From assembly GCA_954871525.1 (NCBI GenBank), contig OX940868.1:14909056-14973055 (forward strand): a DNA stretch of 64,000 nucleotides. The letters run 5' to 3'. Origin of the DNA: Parietaria judaica. Lineage: Eukaryota > Streptophyta > Magnoliopsida > Rosales > Urticaceae. The notes beneath the pieces were generated by a model. That model ran no database searches. It had not been told where the DNA came from and worked only from the letters and a program-made list of their open reading frames with translations. The position numbers and the translations under genes are program-made. Positions 46,915 through 57,600 of this stretch are shown one piece after another; within the stretch, counting starts at the first letter, position 1, and each line of letters opens with the position of its first letter.

Positions 46915-49296
46915 ATGAATCCCGAATAGTAAGCTCGGATTTCGCCTCTTCGGTTGCGTTTCTCTAATTCAATTACCTGTGATCTGATCTTCCTTCTCTT
47001 CGAATCGTGTGATTATCTGGAATTTGTTGGATCTGGTGTAGTTCTTGTCCTCGTGTGTTTGAATTTCATTTGATTGCTGTTTGGGAATCGTTGTTCGATT
47101 AAGATCTAGGAGCCTCCTGGTTGGATCCGTTGACTGGTTTCTGTGAAATTTGGCGTTCGTGGAAATTTCGGGGTTGGGAATTGGTGGATTATATGCTAAT
47201 CGGTTGATGAAATAACAAAAGCTGTGAAATTTTGCCTAATTTTCTGCAGAAAAAAACGTTGAATTGGACAAGTTTTTATTCATGTATGTAGGTTGTGATT
47301 GTTATTTCGTGTGAGAAATCTTGCAAGTGTTTAACCCTCCCTATGTTTCTGTCATTTGCAGCGACTATCTGTTTAAGCTTTTGCTCATTGGAGACTCGGG
47401 CGTCGGAAAATCGTGTCTGCTTCTGAGGTTTGCTGTAAGTTTTTTCGGCTTTATCTATTCAGATGGTTGAATTTATGTCCCTACAGTATAAGAGAATCAT
47501 TTCCTTTCTTGGAAAGATAAGAAAATTATTTGGACATTACAAGCAATGATTAGTTCAAATACAATATAAAACATTTTTTAAGTTTTGATCCGATATAATA
47601 AAAAAATATCGGCTTTGAGCCTCTAACTTTCATCTTTTTTTGCGAGCACAGGATGATTCTTACCTGGACAGCTACATCAGCACTATCGGAGTTGACTTTG
47701 TAAGATTCACTTTCCCTTATGTTTATAAATTTTATACCTGTTTTACTTGTAGAAATCATAAATTAGTTGTTGGTTTTTTTTTTTATAGAAAATTCGCACT
47801 GTGGAGCAAGACGGGAAGACCATTAAACTTCAAATTGTAAGTACATTTTGCTTCTAGATCTTTTCATTCGGCTCAGTTAAACTAAAGTTCTTTTGGAAGA
47901 GCAACTTTATCTTCATATATAATAATGATAGCCTGCGTCTGTTATAAATTAAATATATTGTTTTCTGGTTTTGCAGTGGGATACCGCTGGTCAAGAACGT
48001 TTCAGGACGATCACCAGCAGCTACTACCGTGGAGCCCACGGCATCATTGTTAGTGCATTCTCTGATTCTCGTCCCTCTGTTTATTAAGATTCTGTGCCTG
48101 CTAAATCCTGATTACTGGATTTGAAAACATGTTTGATTATTTAGAAACACAGAATTCTGATTGAATATACGGAAAAAATTATACCAGGTGATGTGTTTCA
48201 ATTCAATATTTGTAAAGAGTATGGTTTGATATGTTAGAATGTGACTATAGTTATTTCATACTAAGTACTAACATAGTTTATACTTTATATATTATAATAA
48301 TTACAGTCCCGCCCCTCGAAGGCTTTGTAATTTCATTTATCCTACGTAATAATCTCGTACCAAATATATATACCTGTTCAAGTCGTTTAATAAACAAAAA
48401 TCAATCAGGTCAAATATTATAATAGCTCGTGAACTTTATGATACGGATTCCCGATATCCCGGGCATGTATAACTTTATGTATTTACATGTTGGTGGGACT
48501 AAACCTCATTTATGTATATATTACAACAATTAGTATCTCCCGCCTCATAGACTTTATAATTACCTTTATGGTTTCTACCGAAATAACCCTTAAAAGTCGT
48601 TCGATTTAATCACAATTTGGATCACTTATCGAGACTGAGTTAATAATAGCACATTTTCCTTAATCATTGACATTGGCCCAATTATTTGTTTAATATTAAA
48701 AGTTATCCGACAGAGCTACCTTCTCTTTAATCTCTGATGTTACTTGCATTTTTTTTGCAGGTTGTATATGATGTAACCGACCAGGAGAGCTTCAACAACG
48801 TCAAGCAATGGCTGAACGAGATCGATCGATATGCAAGTGAGAATGTGAACAAGCTGCTTGTCGGAAACAAGTGTGATCTCACTGCAAACAAAGTCGTCTC
48901 TTATGAGACAGCCAAGGTAAATCACATTTTTGCTCTGTTCTTTTCACAATTTAACGTGGTAATATGTGATAATATACAAATTCATTTTTTGTTTCCTGTA
49001 GGCATTTGCTGATGAAATCGGAATCCCGTTCATGGAAACGAGTGCGAAGAGTGCCACAAATGTCGAGCAAGCTTTCATGGCCATGGCCTCTGAAATCAAG
49101 AACCGGTATTTCCCTTTTAACTTTTTTTCTTTGATTACTTATATCTCGGCATGAAATATCCGTAATTTGATTTTTGTGCTAATCTTTTTCTATTGACTAC
49201 AGGATGGCGAGTCAGCCCATGAACAACGCAAGGCCTCCGACGGTGCAGATCCGAGGGCAGCCCGTGAATCAGAAGTCGGGGTGCTGCTCGTCTTAG
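46915..49296 (+). CDS. RABD2: Rab GTPase, RABD2 (Rab1/Ypt1) type
   Basis: Eight exons: 46915-46928, 47362-47434, 47652-47699, 47789-47836, 47977-48048, 48761-48916, 49002-49105 and 49203-49296. It encodes 202 residues. G1 is GDSGVGKS (15-22), the effector region [12 protein letters not shown]3 WDTAGQE (62-68), G4 NKCD (121-124) and G5 TSAK (150-153). The tail ends GCCSS, with the double Cys at 199-200 that receives geranylgeranyl groups. RABD GTPases recruit tethers for vesicle traffic from the endoplasmic reticulum to the Golgi. Sequence and length match the RABD2 subgroup closely. The first exon is only 14 nt, typical of the family. All motifs are intact, so a functional gene is expected. 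It converges on the pentatricopeptide gene, with about 530 bp between stop codons. Confidence 0.96.
48230..48620. repeat. Diverged direct repeat in RABD2 intron 5
   Basis: CCCGCCCCTCGAAGGCTTTG followed by TAATTTCATTTATCCTACG (from 48308) is echoed by CCCGCCTCATAGACTTTATAA and TTACCTTTATGGTTTCTACCG (from 48539), about 230 bp later. It is probably an old transposon duplication. Confidence 0.5.
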
Positions 49297-49831
49297 AAAA
49301 CGGAAAGGGTAATTTCCGGGGTATTGAATTGATGTTTAATCCTTTGGGCATGTAAAACCGGGTTCTCTATGTTAATGTTTTGGTATGAAGATAATTGTTA
49401 CTCCTGATTTGTCAATCAATACTTATGTTGAAGCTTCATTCTTTTGCATGTATTCCAATACATTTGTACAAATTAGGAAACTATTGGTGGATTAGTAATA
49501 TTTGCTTTATTTTTATGTGCCATTATTTCTCTAGTCATTTAATTTTATTTGATTTTCTTAAGTCAAAATACAATATTCTTAATCTTACTATAAATATTGG
49601 AATCTCTCTTAGTACCATCGGAATCTTAGTACGTGTTTGTTTTAGTATAATGGGACAAATTTGGAAGATACTTCAATGTGGCCAAATTTTTTGCCACGTG
49701 TATAATTATAATGGTAATGGTAAGTCTAGACATACATGAGTATGGTAGACATAATATCTATAGTGAATTAACAATTTTTTTAATTAGATTTTCACATAAT
49801 ATTCTTCGTAAGATTGTGTTCAATTTACTTT
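49297..49831. other. Spacer between convergent RABD2 and pentatricopeptide genes
   Basis: Probably the 3' untranslated regions of both genes. Nothing else was recognised. Confidence 0.6.
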
Positions 49832-51754
49832 TCACCAATATCCACCGCAAGAGCACACCCCGTTCTTAAAATGGTGAAACCGGGTTGCGTCTCTGACAAT
49901 AATCTCTCGTTTCTCTAACGCTGACATGATCATGGCGGCCCGATGGCAGTCACCGCAGACCCTTAAATTCTTGAAAACCCTGATGGCCGTCCCTTCCGGC
50001 AGCTTTAGCAGCCCGTACGCCATTGCCAGCCTCTCGCTGTGGTGTAGCAGATGTCGTGCCTTCTGCTTGTCGGGAACGTGACGCAATGCGGATTCAAGGT
50101 CCGGAGTGTACCCAGCTCTCTTCATTTTCTCGTCCAACTCGTCTAGCTTTGTGTGGATCGCTGATATTTCCGGATGAGCCACGTCCTCCGATAGGAAATT
50201 GTGGATGGCATTGTTTATCTCGATCCAGCTGTAGCCGGGTGTCCTTGTTGCTTTCTGTTCTTTCATCAACCGCCAGATTTCGGAGACGGAATCCCACTTC
50301 TGAACCGAAGCATAGACGTTTGCAAGCTGAATATACGCTGCTGCGTTTGACGGATCGAAACGGAGCAGATTCTTCGCTGCGTACTCTGCGAGTTCTAAGT
50401 TCTTGTGTGTCCTACAAGCGCTTAAAAGAGTACCAAAAACTGCGGGTTCTGGCTTAAATGGCATTTTCTTTACCAAATCTAGAGCTTCGACGAGCCTACC
50501 AGCTCGACCGAGGAGATCGACCATGCATATGTAATGCTCGAGTTTGACTTCGACGCCATTATCTCTCGCCATTGAGTCGAAATACCGAACACCGACGTCG
50601 ACTAGTCCGGCGTGGCTGCAAGCTGATAAAACTGCCACGAAGGTTACCCAGTTCGGCTTCGGTCCTTTTCTTTTCATTTCATTAAAGAGAGTGATTGCTT
50701 CTTGACCCGCTCCGTGTTGAGCGTAACCGGTGATCATAGCGTTCCAAGAGACGACGTCTTTTTGAGCCATCTCGAGAAAAAGATTTTGTGCATCATCCAA
50801 GGCTCCACATTTGCAATACATGCTTATTATCGCTGTCGATGCCGTTGTGTTGTTCCGGAGCGGAGATTTGTGAATAACCTGATGGACTTGCTTACCTGTT
50901 TGCAGCAACGATAATTCGCTACAGCCGAGCAGAACGCTGCTGAAGGTTGACGCGTTCGGCTTGAATCCAAACCCGATCATAGCTCGGAAAAGCTTCAAAC
51001 CCTCCTCCGATTTGCAATTCTCCACATACCCGGAAATCATCGCGTTCCAAGTCACGACGTTCTTCTCGGGCGAGTTCCGAAACCACTGCTCAGCCGATTC
51101 AACTTTTCCAAACTTCATATAGCCGGTGATCATTGCAGTCCATGCCACGACGCTCTTAACCGGTGCTAAATGAAACAACTCAGAAGCAGATTCCAAATCC
51201 TCGCACTCAATGTACCCCGAGATCATAGCGCTCCATGAGACCTCGTTCTTCACCGGGCTCGCGAGGAAAAACTCGCGCGATCTTCCCATCTTACCCTCAC
51301 GGGCAAAACCCGAGATCATCGTGTTCCACGACACGGCATCCTTGGCGGGAATCTTTTCGAAGAACTCCACGGCCGATAAAACGCCAGCGTTCATAACATG
51401 ACAGGCTAACATGGTGTTGTAGGAGACCGTGTCCGGTTCGGGAATTTCGCCGAACAGCTGTCGGGCTTCCCTCATTTTCCCGGGCTTTTTCGCAAACCCG
51501 GCAAGAATCGAGTTCCAAGAGACGACTGTCTTGTGTTTGATTCCCTCGAACACCTTGAGAGCAGAATCCAAATCTCCGCATCGAATGTGGGTCGAGATCA
51601 GCTTGTTTGACTTGATTGTGTCGTGGAATTCAGACCGAACGTAACCCAGTTGGTGATTCGCTGTGGAAGTGGAGATCGGGTGTTTGGTTGGCGAGAAAAT
51701 ATCGAGGAAAATCCACGACGCTTGAAGCCTCCTACTTCGGGTGAGGCACTTCAT
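49832..51754 (-). CDS. PLS-class pentatricopeptide repeat protein with E/E+ and DYW domains
   Basis: A single uninterrupted frame of 640 residues. It begins [11 protein letters not shown], a basic leader consistent with mitochondrial import. Repeats run from about residue 45 to 470, with recurrent [30 protein letters not shown] and [14 protein letters not shown] motifs. The E and E+ regions ([15 protein letters not shown]) and a DYW deaminase-like domain follow. Zinc and catalytic motifs are present: HSE, CGDCH and RFHHFKNG. The last residues are CSCGGYW, so the terminal triplet is GYW and not DYW. Close relatives include Arabidopsis At4g16835, as I recall that protein. Such proteins bind organelle RNA and specify C-to-U editing. 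The target is unknown. Intron absence fits the family. The start is supported by length and by a following organelle-type leader. Confidence 0.94.
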   Translation of the reverse strand: MKCLTRSRRLQASWIFLDIFSPTKHPISTSTANHQLGYVRSEFHDTIKSNKLISTHIRCGDLDSALKVFEGIKHKTVVSWNSILAGFAKKPGKMREARQLFGEIPEPDTVSYNTMLACHVMNAGVLSAVEFFEKIPAKDAVSWNTMISGFAREGKMGRSREFFLASPVKNEVSWSAMISGYIECEDLESASELFHLAPVKSVVAWTAMITGYMKFGKVESAEQWFRNSPEKNVVTWNAMISGYVENCKSEEGLKLFRAMIGFGFKPNASTFSSVLLGCSELSLLQTGKQVHQVIHKSPLRNNTTASTAIISMYCKCGALDDAQNLFLEMAQKDVVSWNAMITGYAQHGAGQEAITLFNEMKRKGPKPNWVTFVAVLSACSHAGLVDVGVRYFDSMARDNGVEVKLEHYICMVDLLGRAGRLVEALDLVKKMPFKPEPAVFGTLLSACRTHKNLELAEYAAKNLLRFDPSNAAAYIQLANVYASVQKWDSVSEIWRLMKEQKATRTPGYSWIEINNAIHNFLSEDVAHPEISAIHTKLDELDEKMKRAGYTPDLESALRHVPDKQKARHLLHHSERLAMAYGLLKLPEGTAIRVFKNLRVCGDCHRAAMIMSALEKREIIVRDATRFHHFKNGVCSCGGYW

Positions 51755-52228
51755 CGATCATGCTTCAACGACTAGTAAGATATATTTGCAAAATATGCGA
51801 AATCTGACGTTCCATTTTGCGGGTTTATCGATCATTTAATTATAAATTTTACCGTGATCGAAAGGAATCGGTCAATATCACTAGTAAACTGACATGAACT
51901 CGCGGTTTTTCACTTCGCGTCGGTAAAGAACCTGCACAAAAGTATAGCATGGTTCCCGCCTATGGTCTTAGGTGAGACCTCTCTCTTCCACAAAAGTGGT
52001 GTGTCCCGTATTGTTGCCCATAATGTCAAGTTTTAGTTCCATTCCTCTCTTGGAAATAACTAGATTGGTATCCAAAGAACACAAAACAAGACACGGCAAG
52101 AAACTAAGCGAAGCTTACAATGATATGAATAAAATAAATATAAGATAACATGCCAACAAAAAATAATACAAGGGCTATCTAAACCAAGGTATTGAATTTC
52201 TCGAATATTCATCGGCATGCCCTTCGAC
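51755..52228. other. Upstream region of the pentatricopeptide gene
   Basis: No TATA box or other gene was assigned. The last eight bases (CCTTCGAC) are the presumed left target duplication of the hAT element; its partner would be outside the window. Confidence 0.5.
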
Positions 52229-52574
52229 CAGGGGCGGAGGGACTTGGGGCCCAGTGGGGGCAGTTGTACCCTGTTGAAAGCCCATAACCTCACTTAGGCC
52301 CAATGTTTTGCCCCCCTTGGCTGATTTTTTTTTTCGTTTCTTGCCCACCTCTATACGTCTTCGATCTTTTTTGGCTTCTCCATCACGCCATCGCCAGGCT
52401 CGCCCCTTTTCTTCGGAATCTGCTTTGTGGTTAATGTTCTTACTCTTCGGTCGTTTTTCACGATTCTCATCAGTCACCCTCATATATGCTTCTTCTTACT
52501 CTGTTTTTCATTTTTTTGTTTCAGTATCATGCACTTGTTCTTGATTCAAATTCTCCGTTTGGTCGAGCATTCAA

Positions 52575-52650
52575 GGCAACGAGGTCGACTCCAAACAAGC
52601 AATTCTGGTAAAGGCAACGAGGTCGACTCCAAACAAGCAATTCTGGTGGT
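52575..52650. repeat. 38-bp tandem duplication
   Basis: GGCAACGAGGTCGACTCC followed by AAACAAGCAATTCTGG occurs twice, at 52575 and 52613. The copies are identical, indicating a recent duplication or slippage. Confidence 0.95.
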
Positions 52651-53536
52651 GTAACATTTGTGTGAGTCCTCCCCCATTCACAAAATCCTATGACCCAAAG
52701 GGCCCAAGCCCATGTCCCTAATATTTGGTATATAAACATCACCAAACTCTTGTCATCTATCAATGTGGGACTTTCTGCTATTCAACTAATATCACACAAC
52801 TTAACATACACATACACTTTCACTTAATAATTTAACTTAATATTACACACTTCAAATAATATTATACACTTAACATACATATTAACTTCACCTAACATAC
52901 ATATACACTTAATATGTATATTCATTTAATATTATACACTTCAACTAATATTAATATTATAATTATACACTTAATAATTTAACATATGTTTTGTGGTATG
53001 ATATTATCAAAATATTTTATAAGTGTTCTGTCAAAAAGTATCGAAAAGTATCGATAATCCGTCGATAATCATCGAAAAGTATCGGTAATCGGTAAGCTAC
53101 AGTGTTATAGGTTTTCCGTCGGTTAATCGGTAAGCTATCGATTAATCCGTCGAAAACGGTAATCGGTTTATCTGTAACATCGGTAAGTTGAACCTTGAGT
53201 GTGATGAAAAAGCTGGAAACCAAGCTATGTTTCGTCTTTTTGTAGAGAATGTTGTGCCTTTCAATTTCTTTGTATTATATAAATGGGTTAAATGACATCT
53301 TAAATTATATTATATTCATATCTTCATTTGGAAGTTTGCTTTGATATGTTACACGTTATACAATGTAAAATATACTTTTTTTAATAAATGGTTATAGATC
53401 ATAGAATGAAACCAGGTTTAAATATTTCTTTTGTTAAACCCAGATAGTAGTTTTTTTTTTGGTTGATTTGTTAGTATATTTTTTGTGTTGATTGAATTTT
53501 TTGACGCATTCTTATAGGACTTATTACAAGAGAATC

Positions 53537-54847
53537 ATGCATAGATATTTCAAGAGGAAAGGGGAAGAGACCGAAAGCAGTGCAAGCAAATTCAAAAAAA
53601 TCGAAGTTGATCCAAAAGGCTTACCGAGTGATCCGGGTTTAGAGACGGAAAGCAGTGCTAGCAAATTAAAAAAAGACGAGATTGATCCAAAAGCCTTACC
53701 AAGTGATCCGGGTTTAGAGACGGAAATGAGCGCTAGCAAATTAAAAAAAGACGAGATTGATCCAAAAGTATTATCAAGTGATTCGAGTTTAGCTACGAAA
53801 AGTAGTGCTAACCAATTCAAAAAGGACAACTTTGATCCAAACGCCTTACCAAGTGATCTGGGATTGCGAATACCGATTGGATATTTCGATCGTAATGTAG
53901 TTGATTTAGTTCGACGAACGTACATCCAAAGGGGTCCTTGTCAACCTAGATTGGATAAGTTTCGAGTTGTTAAAGGACGGAGGTTCAAGGCTTCTTGGTA
54001 TGATGATTTTGGAAGTTGGCTAGAGTATAGCGAAGATAAGAATAAAGTATATTGCCTTTGTTGTTACTTATTCAAACCAAGTAGTGACAAAGGTGGTGGT
54101 GACACTTTTGTGGGAGAAGGATTTCAGAATTTCAAGAAAAAAGAAAGGCTTTATCAACACATCGGAGGTCCGTTAAGTTCTCATAATCAGGCTTGGGCGA
54201 AGTATGAATCTTTGAAAAATCACAAGCAACATCTTGAGGGAGTTTTTGCTAGGCAAACAGAAAACGTTCAGAATGAATACCGAATCATATTGGGTGGTAC
54301 TTTGGAGGTAGTTCGACTTCTTTTACGGCAAGGAATGGCATTTTGAGGCCATAATGAATCCGAAAGCTCGAAAAAACGAGGTAACATTCTTGAGATTTTA
54401 AAGGTACTAGTTAAACACGATCCCGACATCAAGGCGGTTGCTTTAGAAAATGCTCCTGGAAACTGCAAGTTAACATCACCAGAAATTCAGAAAGATTGTG
54501 TTAGTGCTTGTGCGGCAGTAACTATGAAAGTGATATTGGAAGATATTGGAAATGCGCTATTTTCTATCTTGGTGGACGAGTCGCGTGATGTTTCGATGAA
54601 GGAGCAAATGGCAATCATATTACGGTATGTGAACAAGCATGGAGAAATTGTTGAGCGCTTTCTTGGAGTGGAGCACGTCACTAGCACTACATCTTTGTCA
54701 CTAAAGGCCGCCATCGACAAAATGTTTGATCGACATGGTTTAAATTTATCGAGATTACGAGGACAAGGTAATGATGGAGCTAGTAATATGCAAGGAGAGT
54801 TCAACGGGCTTAAAGCTCTCATCTTGAAGGAAAATCAAAGCGCTTTC
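53537..54847 (+). pseudogene. hAT transposase (ZMYM1-like, TTF finger plus DUF4371), truncated
   Basis: The start at 53537 (MHRYFKRK) fits the family's usual N-terminus; an acceptor-like CTTATAG lies just upstream. Four degenerate copies of a 25-residue unit (xFKKxExDPKxLPSDPGLET) follow. Next comes a TTF-type zinc finger (RRFKASWYDDFGSWLEY, YCLCCYLF and later His residues). The RNase H-like core starts at ILVDESRD, with a second Asp in RGQGNDGASN. Codon 54344-54346 is TGA where relatives have Arg (LAF-stop-GHNESES), suggesting CGA to TGA. The frame is otherwise open until a Copia LTR begins at 54848, just after NQSAF. The hAT dimerisation domain is lost or beyond the window. A dead transposase. 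Confidence 0.85.
53570..53870. repeat. Coding tandem repeat, 75-bp unit, four copies
   Basis: Four in-frame units of 25 codons each encode variants of SASKLKKDEIDPKALPSDPG. Copies 2 and 3 are most alike, consistent with stepwise duplication within the hAT transposase N-terminus. Confidence 0.88.
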
Positions 54848-57586
54848 TGTTGGACATGTGTGTCCTTAAACAAGATATTTATCCATTTGTAAAAGATTAT
54901 GACAAGTCGTTGAATAAAGATGGTACTTATTATGTTAATCTTATTATAGTTTCTGTAGAGTAAAATAGAATGTTTGATTCCTTAGTTCATAAAGGATGCA
55001 ATTATGTTATTATTATCATGTGAGGAAGAATTAATAAACATAATAAATGAACTTAAAATGTCCGTGACCTGATTAACTGGGTGGGAGCCCATTAATCGGT
55101 AAGGTCATTAATGTGACTGAAGTGACAATCCTATTCTGGATTTTGTGTGTGTCTACACTCACTAGAAGTGCATTAAGTATGAAGCGTCTTCATACTGGAC
55201 AGGACCTGACTTAAACTCAAGAAAGTTGTCATATAAGACCGTCACTGACAACTTGTAGTTGAGTCGCAAAATGATGATCAAATGGATATTAGTTCTAAGT
55301 CCTGAGTGGTCATGAGTCCAAGCTGCTGGCTTGATTGTTCTTTGATTTAACCGTTAAAGAACACAAGACATTACCACTGTTCCCAACACTATTATTTTGG
55401 GAACATGATGGTCAGTAGTAAGGATTGCTTGATCATAGATATGGGCATCACACAGCTCTCTTCAGAGTCATGATGATTCCCTTGATTGTCAGTGGTGAGA
55501 AGTGAGAGGTACCCGTGCGCAACTTATGAATCAAAACCATAAGTGGGTTACTCATAATATTACTGGCTGAGTCAAGGATGAAAATGCATTGAGGGGCATT
55601 ACGGTAAAAACCGCCTGCTCATGTGTGAGTCATCAAGTGAAAGGACAATAATCGGTATTTGATTGAATCTAATGGACACCCTTCTGTATATAAGGGAATA
55701 ATATATAACGTATCACTACAGAGTGCAGCCTCGGGTCTATAGTGGAATCACTTCGAGGTTTGACGAACAACTAGCAGTTCGTTGGAGCTTAAGTGATACG
55801 GGTCCATGGTCCCCATGATAGCTCCGTAACGGATGATACGTACGTGATTAAAATACATTCTGGATAATGTTTAATCATTTGGCTCGACTTATAAAACTGA
55901 CAAGTCTGTGACAGACGTCAGATAGTTTTATCGATAGCGTGGCAAAAGTATCATATTTTGGTACACGAAAGTAACTGATAAAGATAAAGTTAGAATTTAG
56001 ATTTTCGAACAGCACCAGATTGTTCTAAATTAAATTCTGAGCAACTTTGCTTTTTGAACTAAGTCATTTTGACTTACGGTTTGTGATTTATGGGTTTTCT
56101 AAGTTTATGACTCGGTTCGATAAACTTTGAAATTAAATCACATGTCACGAATTTAAATGATTGTGTTGCACCATGAAATTTAATGTGTGACAAAGAGATC
56201 AGAATTTATTAATATAATTTGATTATTTGGATTTAATTATTAATATCTTATTAATAATTAATTAATAATTAAAGGATTTATATTAATAAATAAATAATAT
56301 ATATTCATGTATTATTTAATGTGTATTTCGAATTAGGGTTTGAGTATAACAAACCCTAGATAAATTCGAATAACCAATATTGAAAGATTTTATTTTTGCG
56401 GCATAAATACCTGAAGTCTGGTATATTGGCAAAAACCCTAAAATCAATTTAATCCATTGGATCGGTCATGATTTAGTATCAACCGTTGGATTGAGATAAT
56501 TGATTCAAACCCTAATGTAATTCGAAATTGAAACTTGGTGAACAAGTTTAGGTATTTCGAATTAGCTTAATTAATTTTGTCCGTTGGATCGGTTTTTAGA
56601 TCTAATCTTTAAACCGTCGGATTAGAAATTAATTAACATTATATATATGATATTAAAATTCGAATAAATATAAGGATAAAAGTTTGAATTAGGGTTTTGT
56701 AAAACCCTAGGGTATTTGACTTTATCCCTAATTGATTTGATCCATTGGATTGGTTTAAGATTTAATTTTAACCATTGGATCTATATAATCAATAACAAAT
56801 TCGAATTTGAATATATATATATATATAATAAAATTCGAAAAATATATGATATGATCTTATCTTATATTATTCAATTAATTAAATCCCTGATTAATTATAT
56901 CCATTGGATCTAGATGAGATTGAATCTGGATAATTGGATTGAAATAATTATTTATATTTAATTAAAAGAATTCGAATATTGGGAGGGAAAATCTCCAAAT
57001 CGGTTACAGCTTGAGCCTATAAAAAGGATCATTCTACACATTCTACACACCTTTCCCCAGAGTAAAAACTCGAGCTCTCCCTCTCTCTCTAGGGTTTGCG
57101 AGTTTTTGCTTCTGATCTCTTTTTCTGGTTCGGCTTAGGAGATATTTCTCCGGTAGCTTTAAAAGAACCTTCAGTTAAATTTTGCGACGGAGTCCTGCCA
57201 GCGAAGCCCACGCTTCGGTAGCGAGGAATCCAGGAGTCTATCCCGGAAGATCACGGGAGTTTCCCTCAGCACCGGCGGAGCCCTGCCCAATTCAGAACGC
57301 GCAGCCGGAATCGTCAACTGAGGTACGGCCTTATGCATTGGGTAAATAAATGCGACCATTTACTGCTTTCTATTTATTTCCTATTCGACTAGATTATTAA
57401 TAATGAATATGAAAATATTAAATTCGAAATATTTATCAGATCTCGTTTTGATTGTTACCCGATATCCGTGTCGTCGGTCCGATAACAGGATTTCCGCTTT
57501 AAAATGAATTTTTCAATGTTACCGGGACGGCCCGGAAGCTATTATCGTGGTAAGGAAGTCGGCTTGATACCACCGATTTCCCAACA
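54848..57586 (+). repeat. Copia 5' LTR, 2,739 bp
   Basis: Starts TGTTGGACATG and ends TTTCCCAACA. A TATAAAAA box lies at 57018-57025, leaving about 0.55 kb downstream for R and U5. Most Copia LTRs are well under 2 kb, so this one is long. Its U3 contains several degenerate CCATTGGATC / CCGTTGGATC units at 56451-56930. Confidence 0.93.
57018..57025 (+). promoter_or_regulatory. TATA box of the Copia LTR
   Basis: GAGCCTATAAAAAGGATC. Transcription would start about 30 bp downstream, near 57050, before a CT-rich stretch. Confidence 0.7.
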
Positions 57587-57588
57587 AT

Positions 57589-57600
57589 TGGTATCAGAGC
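57589..57600 (+). other. Primer-binding site (initiator tRNA-Met)
   Basis: TGGTATCAGAGC, complementary to the 3' end of plant initiator tRNA-Met, begins two bases after the LTR end. It primes minus-strand DNA synthesis. Confidence 0.93.

Larger units (their letters stand above)
52229..54847 (+). mobile_element. hAT transposon, 5' part, interrupted by a Copia insertion
   Basis: Begins CAGGGGCGGAGGGAC, a typical hAT-like terminus, and continues into a coding region for a TTF-finger/DUF4371-type hAT transposase. The element is cut at 54847 by the Copia retrotransposon, and its right end lies beyond the window. A 38-bp exact tandem duplication occurs at 52575-52650. The spacer 52790-53000 is AT-rich with TACACTTAA words, and 53030-53200 is rich in ATCGGTAA words. 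Confidence 0.72.

Noticed and set aside
50023..50457. 144-codon open frame opposite the pentatricopeptide gene
   Set aside because: Antisense shadow of a long, intact coding region.
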